From Caballeronia pedi (GTDB taxonomy: Bacteria > Pseudomonadota > Gammaproteobacteria > Burkholderiales > Burkholderiaceae), in NCBI RefSeq assembly GCF_001544915.2, contig NZ_FCOE02000006.1, positions 62,001 through 126,000 of the forward strand: a DNA stretch of 64,000 bases. The letters are read 5' to 3'. A model generated the notes under the pieces. The model was not told the DNA's origin. It made no database searches and was given only the letters and a program-made list of their open reading frames with translations. Position numbers and translations under genes: made by a program. Below, one piece after another: positions 20,328 through 28,019 of this stretch; position 1 is the first letter of the stretch; the number at the start of each line of letters is the position of its first letter.

Positions 20328-21314
20328 ATGGCTTTGAACGACACGCCCGGCCTCGCCGCAAAAGACACTCACGATTCGCCACAGGAAGTCCGCCACGACC
20401 CCGCGCTCGATCAGGCGCGCCTCGATCTCGTCGCGCTGCTCGATCGGTTCACCGCCGGTTGCGAAGGCTCGGTGGAAACGCCGGTGCCGGGTCTCTGCCT
20501 GCATCGCATCATGAATCCTGGCGGGCCGAAGCACGGCATCCAGACGCCCGCGCTCGCGCTGATTGCGCAGGGCAGCAAGCGTCTGATGGTCGGCGACGAG
20601 GTCTATATCTACGATCCGATGCACTATCTGGTGTCGTCGGTCGATTTGCCCGTTTGCGGGCAAGTTTCGGTGGCGAGCGAGTCGGAGCCGTATCTCGGCA
20701 TGCGGCTCGAACTCGATGTCGAGGAGATCACCTCGCTGATCCAGGACGAGCATCTGCCGCCCGCGACGCAGGCCGACGCCTCGCGCGGCCTGTACGTGAA
20801 CCGCCTCGGCAACTCGATGCTCGACGCCGTGCTGCGCCTGCTGCGCCTCGTCGACGCGCCCGAGGACGTGCCGATCCTCGCGCCGCTCGTGAAACGCGAG
20901 ATTCTCTATCGGCTGCTGATGAACGGCTCCGGCGCGCGGCTGCGGCAGATCGCGCTGCAGGACAGCCAGACGCAGCGCATCGCGAAGGCGATCCAGTTGC
21001 TGCGTCAGCACTTCGATCAGCCGCTGCGCGTGGAGGATATCGCGCGCGACGTGCACATGAGCGTGTCGTCGCTGCATCATCATTTCAAGGCCGTCACGGC
21101 GATGAGCCCGTTGCAGTATCAGAAGCAGTTGCGGCTTCAGGAGGCGCGCCGCCTGATGATGCTCGATATCGTCGATGCCGCCACGGCCGCGCATCGCGTG
21201 GGTTACGAGAGCGCGTCGCAATTCAGCCGCGAGTACAGCCGCCTGTTCGGCGCGCCGCCGCTGCGCGACACGCGTCGCTGGCGCGATGCGACCGCGGCCG
21301 CCGCCGGCGTCTGA
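20328..21314 (+). CDS. AraC-family regulator, YqhC-like
   Basis: 328 residues: an N-terminal AraC_N cupin-type sensor domain (~55-210, including NPGGPKHGIQTPALALIAQGSK and IYDPMHYLVSSVDLPV) and a C-terminal pair of helix-turn-helix motifs (~225-320) with VHMSVSSLHHHFKAVTAMSPLQYQK and the second helix region SASQFSREYSRLFG. This architecture matches YqhC, an aldehyde-responsive activator. It is transcribed divergently from the aldo/keto reductase with a 218-base shared region. ATG follows GGAAATC. Likely target: the reductase and itself. Confidence 0.9.
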   Translation: MALNDTPGLAAKDTHDSPQEVRHDPALDQARLDLVALLDRFTAGCEGSVETPVPGLCLHRIMNPGGPKHGIQTPALALIAQGSKRLMVGDEVYIYDPMHYLVSSVDLPVCGQVSVASESEPYLGMRLELDVEEITSLIQDEHLPPATQADASRGLYVNRLGNSMLDAVLRLLRLVDAPEDVPILAPLVKREILYRLLMNGSGARLRQIALQDSQTQRIAKAIQLLRQHFDQPLRVEDIARDVHMSVSSLHHHFKAVTAMSPLQYQKQLRLQEARRLMMLDIVDAATAAHRVGYESASQFSREYSRLFGAPPLRDTRRWRDATAAAAGV

Positions 21315-21421
21315 CGAAGAAATTTCGATGAACCACTATTCACGAGCGCGCGAATGGTCTTGAATGGATTGCCGACTGGCGATGCGACGGCGCTGCCGCA
21401 TCGATTTATTTCATCGTCCGC

Positions 21422-21447
21422 GGAATAGTGCAGCGCTTCCGAACGTT
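21422..21447 (+). promoter_or_regulatory. Candidate ECF sigma-factor promoter
   Basis: GGAAT (21422-21426), a 17-base spacer, then CGTT (21444-21447), close to the GGAAC-N16/17-CGT consensus of ECF sigma factors. It sits 33 bases before the ATG of the secreted protein that opens the sigma/anti-sigma cluster, as expected for autoregulation. Basis: sequence plus family knowledge; untested. Confidence 0.45.
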
Positions 21448-21480
21448 CTACGGATACTTCTACAAAAAAGGAAAGATGAA

Positions 21481-21861
21481 ATGAAGAAGCGCATCCAGAT
21501 GTTCGCCGCTGCCGCAACAGTCGCAACCGCTTTCGCCTCGCTCGCTTCGTCCGCCTATGCTGCGGCGCCGAAGGAAGCGAACGGCATGTTCGTCGATGAA
21601 AACGGCATGACGCTCTATACCTTCGACAAGGACACCAAAGGCGGCGCGAGCGCCTGCACCGGCGGCTGCGCGCAGGCATGGCCCGCCGCGATGGCGAGCG
21701 ATTCCGACAAGCCGTCCGGCAAATGGACCACGGAAGCGGCCGATGGCGGCAAGCAATGGGCCTACGACGGCAAGCGCGTCTATCGCTTCGCCAAGGACAC
21801 GAAGCCCGGCGACAAGAACGGGGACAACTTCCGCGACGTCTGGCACGTCGTGAAGCCCTGA
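21481..21861 (+). CDS. Secreted protein with Y-X4-D repeats
   Basis: 126 residues with a clear Sec signal (MKKRIQMFAAAATVATAF...ASSAYA-A). The mature part matches the secreted repeat family with the Y-X4-D motif (PF03640, COG4315): TLYTFDKDTKGGASACTGGCAQAWP and later RVYRFAKDTKPGDKNGD. Two Cys in the first repeat may form a disulfide. Start ATG 21481 follows AAGGAAAG. It heads a cluster with a tiny lipoprotein, an ECF sigma factor and an anti-sigma factor; family members often sit beside such regulators. Molecular function is not known. Confidence 0.85.
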   Translation: MKKRIQMFAAAATVATAFASLASSAYAAAPKEANGMFVDENGMTLYTFDKDTKGGASACTGGCAQAWPAAMASDSDKPSGKWTTEAADGGKQWAYDGKRVYRFAKDTKPGDKNGDNFRDVWHVVKP

Positions 21862-21961
21862 GCGATTCTTTACGCGCAAGGGAACGGAAAACTCGCGATT
21901 CGGCGCGCGCGCGGAATAAAACGGCGCGCGCGCCGGTCAATCAATGAAACAGGTAACGATC

Positions 21962-22102
21962 ATGAAACGATCGATCGGAGTGACGATGCTCCTGATCGCG
22001 CTCAGTCTCGCCCTCGGCACTGCCGGTTGCGCGAGCGGCACGCAAAGTGCGCCGAATTCGTCGGGCGCGCCGAGCGCGCCGTCCGGCGGAGGCAGCTACT
22101 GA
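21962..22102 (+). CDS. Tiny lipoprotein in ECF cluster
   Basis: 46 residues, MKRSIGVTMLLIALSLALG then TAGC (lipobox, Cys at 23), and a short Ser/Gly/Pro-rich tail ending SGGGSY. An in-frame ATG six codons upstream (21944) is an alternative. The tail has no domain; the mature peptide would be about 24 residues on a lipid anchor. It lies between the Y-X4-D protein and the sigma factor and its stop is close to the sigma start, consistent with one transcript. Function unknown. Confidence 0.65.
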   Translation: MKRSIGVTMLLIALSLALGTAGCASGTQSAPNSSGAPSAPSGGGSY

Positions 22103-22124
22103 TGGCGCGCGCCACCGACGCTTC

Positions 22125-22673
22125 GTGCAGACAAGCGGGCGCACGGCCTTGAGCTTCGAGAGCGATCTGCTTGCGCATCTGCCGCAGTTGCGCCGCTATG
22201 CGCGCGCGCTGACGGGCGATCGCGCGTGGGCCGACGATCTCGTGCAGGACGCGACCGAACGCGCGCTCAACCGCGCGAAGTCGTTCCAGGCGGGCACGAA
22301 CCTGAGAGCGTGGCTGTTCACGATCATGCGCAACCTGTATATCGACCAGTTGCGCGGGCGCCGCGATATCGCCGTCGACGATGAAACCGCGCCCTGGCGG
22401 CAGATGGCCGCGCCGCGCGGTGAAGTCGACGGGCTCGTGCTGCGCGACGTGCAGCGCGCGCTGTATTGTCTGCCGGTCGAGCAGCGCGAAGTGATGCTGC
22501 TCGTGTGCGTCGAGGAAATGAGTTATCAGGAGGCATCCGTGGTGTTGAACGTGCCGACCGGAACCGTGATGTCGCGCCTGTCGAGGGCGCGGGAGCATAT
22601 GCGCGTTCTGCTCGGCGAGGAATCGGGCCGCAAGTCGACGCCTTCGTCGCTGAAAGTGGTGAGCCGCTCATGA
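22125..22673 (+). CDS. ECF-type RNA polymerase sigma factor
   Basis: Region 2 is recognisable as LPQLRRYARALTGDRAWADDLVQDATERAL with the downstream LRAWLFTIMRNLYIDQLR. Region 4 is LPVEQREVMLLVCVEEMSYQEASVVLNVPTGTVMSRLSRAR, the helix-turn-helix that reads the -35 element. The start is uncertain because there is no ATG in frame: GTG 22125 (182 residues) or TTG 22149 are both possible and neither has a strong ribosome site, so translation may depend on coupling with the upstream lipoprotein. The end overlaps the anti-sigma start (ATGA). Confidence 0.9.
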   Translation: MQTSGRTALSFESDLLAHLPQLRRYARALTGDRAWADDLVQDATERALNRAKSFQAGTNLRAWLFTIMRNLYIDQLRGRRDIAVDDETAPWRQMAAPRGEVDGLVLRDVQRALYCLPVEQREVMLLVCVEEMSYQEASVVLNVPTGTVMSRLSRAREHMRVLLGEESGRKSTPSSLKVVSRS

Positions 22674-23461
22674 CCAATCAAGACCGTCCATCCGAAGGCG
22701 GCGACCGTATGGGTCCCCCCAAACCCGATCGCGATCTGCAGGCGCTGTCCGCTTTCATCGACGACGAACTGCACGGCGACGAGCGTGACGCCGTGGCCGA
22801 GCGCATCGCCAGCGATCCGGCCAGCGAGGCGACCGTCGCCGCGTATCGCGCGCAGGACAATGCGCTGCGGGCGATGTTCGCCGATCAGAGCGAGCCGCAG
22901 GTCGTACGTCTGCGGCCGAGCAATCGCGAGCGTTATCTGATCGCGGCGTGCTTTCTCGTCGTGGGCGTCGCGTGCGGATTCCTGCTTCACATGCTCGTGC
23001 CGGCGCTCGGCGACAAGCCTCGCTTCGCCGAGCGCGCGGATATCGCCTACGCGGTGTACGCGCCGGAGCAGCGGCACGCGGTGGAAGTGGCGGCGTCGCA
23101 GCAGGACCATCTCGTGACCTGGCTGTCGAAGCGGCTGAACCGCGCGGTGACGATTCCGTCGCTGGCGGAGTATGGTTTTCAGCTCGTCGGCGGACGTCTG
23201 TTGCCGGACGAGGAAGGGCCTGCCGCGCAGTTCATGTATCAGAACGCGGCCGGCGAGCGCCTCACGCTTTACATGACGACGGCCACGATCAGGCGCAACG
23301 ACAGCAAGATCAGAACGTTGAAGGATGGTCAGCGCACGACGTTCTATTGGGCGTGGGACCGAGTCGGGTATGCGCTCTCGGGGCAGATCGGCGAAGCGAA
23401 GTTGCAGGCGATCGCCTACGACACATGCAAGGAGCTGGGTGGCGATCCGAAGAGCTGGTGA
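22670..23461 (+). CDS. Membrane anti-sigma factor
   Basis: 263 residues. The N-terminal cytoplasmic part LQALSAFIDDELHGDERDAVAERIASDP resembles anti-sigma domains (no HxxxCxxC zinc motif seen). One transmembrane segment follows (RYLIAACFLVVGVACGFLLHML, ~85-105), then a periplasmic domain to the C-terminus. The start codon overlaps the sigma factor stop by four bases, giving coupled synthesis. By family logic it holds the sigma factor at the membrane until an envelope signal releases it. Signal unknown. A strong terminator ends the operon. Confidence 0.85.
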   Translation: MTNQDRPSEGGDRMGPPKPDRDLQALSAFIDDELHGDERDAVAERIASDPASEATVAAYRAQDNALRAMFADQSEPQVVRLRPSNRERYLIAACFLVVGVACGFLLHMLVPALGDKPRFAERADIAYAVYAPEQRHAVEVAASQQDHLVTWLSKRLNRAVTIPSLAEYGFQLVGGRLLPDEEGPAAQFMYQNAAGERLTLYMTTATIRRNDSKIRTLKDGQRTTFYWAWDRVGYALSGQIGEAKLQAIAYDTCKELGGDPKSW

Positions 23462-23480
23462 GGCCTTCGCTATTACACAA

Positions 23481-23516
23481 AAAAGCCGCAGCGATTCATT
23501 TCGCTGCGGCTTTTCT
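23481..23516. terminator. Strong bidirectional terminator
   Basis: Fourteen-base arms AAAAGCCGCAGCGA (23481-23494) and TCGCTGCGGCTTTT (23501-23514), loop TTCATT, flanked by A-run and T-run so that it can act on both strands. It ends the sigma/anti-sigma operon and the convergent small-protein gene. Confidence 0.92.
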
Positions 23517-23531
23517 CATGGGCTTTTCGGT

Positions 23532-23750
23532 TTAGTAGTAACGATGCGCGGGCGGCGCGGGATGGTGATGACGCTCCCATTCCTGGCGCTGCCAGTAACG
23601 ATGACCATCCCAGTAGCGGTCGCCATGCCAACCCACGGTCACATGATGGGGCGGGGCGTGATGCACTTCCGCCGAAGCGACATTTGCGAGGCCCATGCCC
23701 AGTGCTGCGGCAAGGGAGGCGATCAGCAGGCTCTTCTTCGTCTTGTTCAT
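23532..23750 (-). CDS. Small secreted His/Trp/Tyr-rich protein
   Basis: 72 residues starting MNKTKKSLLIASLAAALG, signal cleavage near NVASA-E. The mature ~45 residues are rich in His, Trp, Tyr and Arg (VHHAPPHHVTVGWHGDRYW, DGHRYWQRQEWERHHHP) and end HRYY. Composition suggests metal or surface binding but no family function is known. It ends at the strong bidirectional terminator. A similar-looking tiny lipoprotein with a His/Tyr tail lies upstream on the same strand; the two may be co-expressed. Confidence 0.75.
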   Translation of the reverse strand: MNKTKKSLLIASLAAALGMGLANVASAEVHHAPPHHVTVGWHGDRYWDGHRYWQRQEWERHHHPAPPAHRYY

Positions 23751-23845
23751 GATGAGGTTTGCTCCTTGGTCGTTTGCTTTGCAATCGAAACCGCGATCCA
23801 CCAGGGTGTAGTTTCGTGGTGATTCGGTGTGGCTTCGGAAAGGCT

Positions 23846-23968
23846 TCAGTAGCGGTAGTAATCCCGGTGATGGTGATACCCGCCGCCATCACCCGGCACG
23901 ACGATGCAGCCCGATAGCGCGCTGCTCAGCACCACGCCCAACGCTGCAAGGATCGCTAGTTTCTTCAT
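23846..23968 (-). CDS. Tiny lipoprotein with His/Tyr tail
   Basis: 40 residues, MKKLAILAALGVVLSSALSGC: lipobox LSGC (Cys21), mature peptide CIVVPGDGGGYHHHRDYYRY, only about 20 residues. Ribosome site GGAGAAACCC precedes the ATG. Such short lipid-anchored peptides are common in Burkholderiaceae and usually unannotated. The His/Tyr tail echoes the neighbouring secreted protein. Confidence 0.65.
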   Translation of the reverse strand: MKKLAILAALGVVLSSALSGCIVVPGDGGGYHHHRDYYRY

Positions 23969-24152
23969 GGGTTTCTCCGTGTGAATCCATGGAGACCAAT
24001 GTAGCGGACCGCAAAATGACAAGCCGTGATCGTTTGTAAGCAAACGTGTAACCTGAAATATTTAAGATTGGCGTCTGTAAAGGCGTGGCGGTCGTTGCAC
24101 GCGGCCGCGCGACGCGTTATCCTGAACTACGATTCATATTGTCGGAGTGGAT

Positions 24153-24677
24153 ATGCCCCACATCAGCACGGGCGTGGAGTACGCGCTGCACTGCATGCTC
24201 TATCTCGCGGAGCCGCCGCACGGCGTGCGCGAGGCGAGTGTGCGCGATCTCGCGGAATTGCAGGGCGTGCCGGCGGAGTACGTCGCCAAGCTCTTCACGA
24301 AGCTGCACAAGGCGGGACTCGTCGTTGCGACCGAAGGCGCGCGCGGGGGTTTTGCGCTCGCGCGCCCCTCGCAGGAGATCAGCGTGCTCGATGTCGTCGA
24401 TGCGATCGACGGCGACAAGGCGCTGTTCGATTGCCGCGAGATTCGCGCGCGTTGCGCCGTGTTCGGCGAGGACGCGCCGCCGTGGGCGACGAGCGGCGTG
24501 TGTGCCGTTCACGCCGTGATGAAGAACGCCGAGAAGCGTATGCGCGAGGCGCTCGCGGCGGACCGGCTGTCGGATCTCGCGGGCCGTATGCATGCGAAGG
24601 CGCCGCGTACGTTCGGACCGCAAGTCGTCAAGTGGCTCGATGAGCGCACCAGCCAGCGGCGCGCCTCAAAGAGCTAA
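24153..24677 (+). CDS. Rrf2-family transcriptional regulator
   Basis: 174 residues with the Rrf2 winged helix at the N-terminus (STGVEYALHCMLYLAEP, LQGVPAEYVAKLFTKLHKAGLV, GARGGFALARP). Three Cys follow the linker region (DCREIRARCAVF...SGVCAVH), the arrangement used by IscR/NsrR/RirA-type members to hold an Fe-S cluster, so a redox, NO or iron signal is possible. ATG 24153 has a GGAG site five bases upstream; a GTG two codons earlier is ignored. Target genes are not evident; the gene stands alone. Confidence 0.9.
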   Translation: MPHISTGVEYALHCMLYLAEPPHGVREASVRDLAELQGVPAEYVAKLFTKLHKAGLVVATEGARGGFALARPSQEISVLDVVDAIDGDKALFDCREIRARCAVFGEDAPPWATSGVCAVHAVMKNAEKRMREALAADRLSDLAGRMHAKAPRTFGPQVVKWLDERTSQRRASKS

Positions 24678-24692
24678 CGCAAGAACTGGAAC

Positions 24693-25115
24693 TCAGCGAA
24701 CGATCTTCGGCTTCATGTTCGGCGTGAGCGAAACGCCGACCACGTGACCATCGCGCACGCCGCAACGGCTGTCCATGCGCGTCCACTGCTCCTTGCCGCG
24801 CGCCTTCGCGAACGCGCGCATCACGATGACCTTGTCCACCGGAATCGGGTTGCCGACACTGAAGATCGGAGTTTCATCGTCGATCTTCGCGGAGAGCACG
24901 CGCCGGTCGGGCACGATGAGCGTGTCGTACTTCGGCGCGTCTTCCGCCCAGCGATCGAATGCCGCGACGCATTGCGCCACGGCCTCCGGCACGCGAAGCC
25001 TGGTCAGATATGCATAATCTTCGGGCAGGTCCGGCGTTTCCTGCGCCTGGACGAGCTGAAACATCGACGCCGACAGCGCGAGCGCGAGCAAGGCGGGAGC
25101 AAGAGTGTTCTTCAT
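24693..25115 (-). CDS. Secreted conserved protein (BspC-like, tentative)
   Basis: 140 residues with a Sec signal (MKNTLAPALLALALSASMF...QLVQA-Q). The mature part, LTRLRVPEAVAQCVAAFDRWAEDAPKYD then DETPIFSVGNPIPVDKVIV and DSRCGVRDGHVVGVSLTP, has two Cys likely paired. It resembles small secreted proteins of Burkholderiaceae that I recall being labelled BspC-domain proteins; this is from memory and weak. No catalytic motif. Convergent with the Rrf2 gene, 15 bases apart. Confidence 0.6.
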   Translation of the reverse strand: MKNTLAPALLALALSASMFQLVQAQETPDLPEDYAYLTRLRVPEAVAQCVAAFDRWAEDAPKYDTLIVPDRRVLSAKIDDETPIFSVGNPIPVDKVIVMRAFAKARGKEQWTRMDSRCGVRDGHVVGVSLTPNMKPKIVR

Positions 25116-25299
25116 GCGATGAGCGATGACAAAGAGGCGTTCGGGCAGACAGGAACACGCCTGCGCAGGAATGGCGCGAAGTATACCGTGTGAAGTTTTG
25201 TGACGTCGAGCGAATAGCGCATTTCGAATGCCGATCGAAAGCATTGCGCGCCGCGTTGTATCCTTTGATGTGGATGAACACACGTCGACGAGGTGCACG

Positions 25300-25860
25300 A
25301 TGAAAGCGGTGCGATGGTCGCAGCAGGACGGCACGGGGCTCGAACATCTCGTTCTCGACGAGACGGGCGATGGCGTCGTGGTCGAAAGTGCGGTCGTGGG
25401 CGAAGACGAGTCGCATCCATTCGGTCTCGTGTACCGGATCGAATGCGATGCACGCTGGCAGGTCACGCGTCTCGCGCTGAAGCTCGCGGGCGGCGCGACG
25501 CTCGATCTGCATCGAAGAGACGGCGACAACGGCGACGCGCACGCATGGAGCAATGCGCACGGCGAGCCGCAGGAACTGCTGCGCGGCTGCATCGATGTGG
25601 ATATCACCGCGACGCCTTTCACCAACACGCTGCCTATCCGCCGTCTGCAACTGGAGCGCGGCGAGCGGCGCGTGATTCGCGTCGTCTACGTGCGCGTGCC
25701 GGAGCTAAGCGTGAGCGCGGTGGAGCAGGCGTACACATGCATCGAGCCGAATCATCGCTATCGTTACGAAGGGCTCGATACGGGCTTCACGGCGGACATC
25801 ACCGTCGACGAAAGCGGCCTCGTGCTCGATTATCCGGGACTCTACAAGCGCGTCGTGTGA
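25300..25860 (+). CDS. Putative glycolipid-binding protein (PF06475-like)
   Basis: 186 residues, cytosolic, mostly beta-strand, starting MKAVRWSQQDGTGLEHLVL. The pattern WSNAHGEPQELLRGCIDVDITATPFTNTLPIRRL and the closing TADITVDESGLVLDYPGLY match the putative glycolipid-binding family (PF06475, VC1778-like). The name comes from structural similarity to lipid-binding barrels, not a tested activity. ATG 25300 follows GAGG; a longer frame from 25228 lacks support. It precedes selD by 33 bases, possibly one transcript. Confidence 0.8.
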   Translation: MKAVRWSQQDGTGLEHLVLDETGDGVVVESAVVGEDESHPFGLVYRIECDARWQVTRLALKLAGGATLDLHRRDGDNGDAHAWSNAHGEPQELLRGCIDVDITATPFTNTLPIRRLQLERGERRVIRVVYVRVPELSVSAVEQAYTCIEPNHRYRYEGLDTGFTADITVDESGLVLDYPGLYKRVV

Positions 25861-25893
25861 GATACCCTGACACCTCAAACTGACTTTCAATCG

Positions 25894-26940
25894 ATGAACG
25901 AACCGACTTCCCCCCGTCTCACGAGCCTGTCCCACGGCGGCGGCTGCGGCTGCAAGATCGCGCCCGGCGTGCTCGCGGATCTCCTCAAACGCGCGACGCC
26001 GCTGCCCGCGTTCCCGAATCTTCTCGTCGGCAACGACACCGCCGATGACGCCGCCGTCTACCAACTCAACGACGAACAGGCGATCGTCGCGACGACGGAC
26101 TTCTTCATGCCGATCGTCGATGACCCGTTCGACTTCGGCCGCATCGCCGCGACCAACGCGCTCTCCGATGTCTACGCGATGGGCGGCAAGCCGATACTCG
26201 CGCTCGCGCTCGTCGGCATGCCGATCAACGTGCTGCCGCATGAAGTGATCGCGCAGATTCTGAAGGGCGGGGAAGCAGTGTGCGCGGAAGCGGGCATTCC
26301 GGTCGCGGGCGGCCATTCGATCGATTCCGTCGAGCCGATCTACGGGCTCGCGGCGCTCGGCATCGTGCATCCGTCGCGCGTGAAGCGCAACGCCGCCGCG
26401 CGCGCAGGCGATGTGCTCGTGCTCGGCAAGCCGCTCGGCGTCGGCGTGCTGTCGGCGGCGCTGAAGAAGGACAAGCTCGACGCGGCGGGTTACAAAGCGA
26501 TGATCGACGCGACGACCAAACTGAACCGGCCCGGCGCGGAACTCGCGCAACTGGACGCCGTGCACGCGCTCACCGATGTGACCGGCTTCGGTCTGCTCGG
26601 CCACGCGCTCGAACTCGCGCGCGGCGCGAAGCTGACGGCGCGCATCCGCTATGCGGATCTGCCGTGGCTGCCGCAGGTGCGCGAGTTCGTTGACGCAGGC
26701 ATCTACACGGGCGCGTCGGGACGGAACTGGGCCGCGTACGGCAGCGATGTCTCATTGAACATCGAAGGCGACGCGGCCCGCGCCTTGCTGACCGATCCGC
26801 AGACATCGGGCGGCCTGCTCGTATCGTGCGCGCCGCAAGCCGTGAACGATGTGCTCGCAATCTTCCGCGCGGACGGCTTCGACGATGCGGCGGTCATCGG
26901 CGAGATGGTGGACGGCCCGAGCCGCGTCGACGTGATCTGA
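25894..26940 (+). CDS. selD: Selenide, water dikinase
   Basis: SelD makes selenophosphate from selenide and ATP, the selenium donor for selenocysteine and 2-selenouridine tRNA. The 348-residue protein has the glycine-rich active site HGGGCGCK (Cys18 in the Sec/Cys position, Lys21), DDAAVY, TDFFMPIVDDPFDFG and the AIRS-type C-terminal domain with DVTGFGLLGHALE and DPQTSGGLLVS. This is the Cys form, so it needs no SECIS element. selA, selB and selU are not in the window. The next gene, a CDF transporter, starts 16 bases downstream. Confidence 0.96.
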   Translation: MNEPTSPRLTSLSHGGGCGCKIAPGVLADLLKRATPLPAFPNLLVGNDTADDAAVYQLNDEQAIVATTDFFMPIVDDPFDFGRIAATNALSDVYAMGGKPILALALVGMPINVLPHEVIAQILKGGEAVCAEAGIPVAGGHSIDSVEPIYGLAALGIVHPSRVKRNAAARAGDVLVLGKPLGVGVLSAALKKDKLDAAGYKAMIDATTKLNRPGAELAQLDAVHALTDVTGFGLLGHALELARGAKLTARIRYADLPWLPQVREFVDAGIYTGASGRNWAAYGSDVSLNIEGDAARALLTDPQTSGGLLVSCAPQAVNDVLAIFRADGFDDAAVIGEMVDGPSRVDVI

Positions 26941-26956
26941 GCGAACATAAAAACGC

Positions 26957-27883
26957 ATGAAGGAAGAATCCCCGAAAGCCATTTTCTACGCGCTCGCCGC
27001 GAACTTCGGCATCGCCGTCTGCAAGTTCGGGGCGGCGGCTTATACCGGCTCCGGCGCGATGTTCGCCGAAGCCATCCATTCCACCGCCGATTGCGGCAAT
27101 CAGTTGCTATTGCTGTTCGGCCTGAAACGCGCGCAGCAGCCTGCGAACGCGCTGCATCCGCTGGGTTCGGGGCGCGAGATCTATTTCTACGCGCTGATCG
27201 TCGCGCTTCTGCTGTTCTTCGTCGGCGGGGCGTTCTCGGTGTATGAGGGCGCGCATCGGCTGCTGCATCACGAACCCTTGTCCAATCCGCTCGTCGCGCT
27301 CGTGATTCTCGGCGTGTCGGTCGTGCTGGAGGCGTTCTCGCTCGCGGGCGCGATCCGCGAGATTCGCAAGGGCGCGCCGAACAAGACCTTGTGGCGATGG
27401 TTCCGCGAAACGCGCGAGTCGGAACTGCTGGTCGTCGCGGGCGAGGATGTCGCCGCGCTGCTCGGTCTCGCTATCGCGTTCGCCGCCGTGCTCATGACGA
27501 TGCTCACCGGCAATCCGGCCTACGATGCCGCCGGTTCGATCGGCGTGGGCGTGCTGTTGATGATCGTCGCGTATCTCGTCGCGCGCGAAGTGAAGTCGAT
27601 GATCGTCGGCGAATCCGCGAGTCCCGAAGTGCGCAAGGCGATCGATGCGCACCTGCGCGCGCGTCCCGAGATCACGCGCATCATCAGCCTCATCACGCTG
27701 CAATGGGGCAAGCACGTGGTCGTCGCGGTACAGGCCGAGATGATCGACTACGCCAGCGGCCGCGCGATGATCGATGCCATCAACATCATCGAAGAAGATC
27801 TGCAGCGTGCGTTTCCGCAAGTGCGCTGGGTGTTCTTCGAACCCGATGTCGCGCGCGATCGCGATCAACCGGCGACGCTCTGA
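26957..27883 (+). CDS. Cation diffusion facilitator family transporter
   Basis: 308 residues with six predicted membrane segments and a C-terminal cytoplasmic domain. The CDF signature is clear: GSGAMFAEAIHSTADCGNQ in TM2 (metal-site His/Asp), HPLGSGREIYFYAL after TM2, and in TM5 ESELLVVAGEDVAALLG. Family members export divalent metals (Zn, Fe, Co, Mn) in exchange for protons. Metal specificity cannot be judged. It is only 16 bases from selD and probably co-transcribed. Confidence 0.92.
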   Translation: MKEESPKAIFYALAANFGIAVCKFGAAAYTGSGAMFAEAIHSTADCGNQLLLLFGLKRAQQPANALHPLGSGREIYFYALIVALLLFFVGGAFSVYEGAHRLLHHEPLSNPLVALVILGVSVVLEAFSLAGAIREIRKGAPNKTLWRWFRETRESELLVVAGEDVAALLGLAIAFAAVLMTMLTGNPAYDAAGSIGVGVLLMIVAYLVAREVKSMIVGESASPEVRKAIDAHLRARPEITRIISLITLQWGKHVVVAVQAEMIDYASGRAMIDAINIIEEDLQRAFPQVRWVFFEPDVARDRDQPATL

Positions 27884-28019
27884 GTCACCAAGCGCAGACC
27901 GGGCAGGCGCGCCGCGTGCTACCGGGACCGTTTCTGCCGCGCTGACGGCATCGCGTTAGCATACGGCGTGCGCGTCGTCCGCATCGAGTCCCTGACATTT
28001 CGTGATCTTCATCCGACTT

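Noticed and set aside
20328..21314. PobR regulator of pobA
   Set aside because: The N-terminal AraC_N domain and divergence from an aldo/keto reductase point to a YqhC-like regulator; pobA is on the far side of that reductase.
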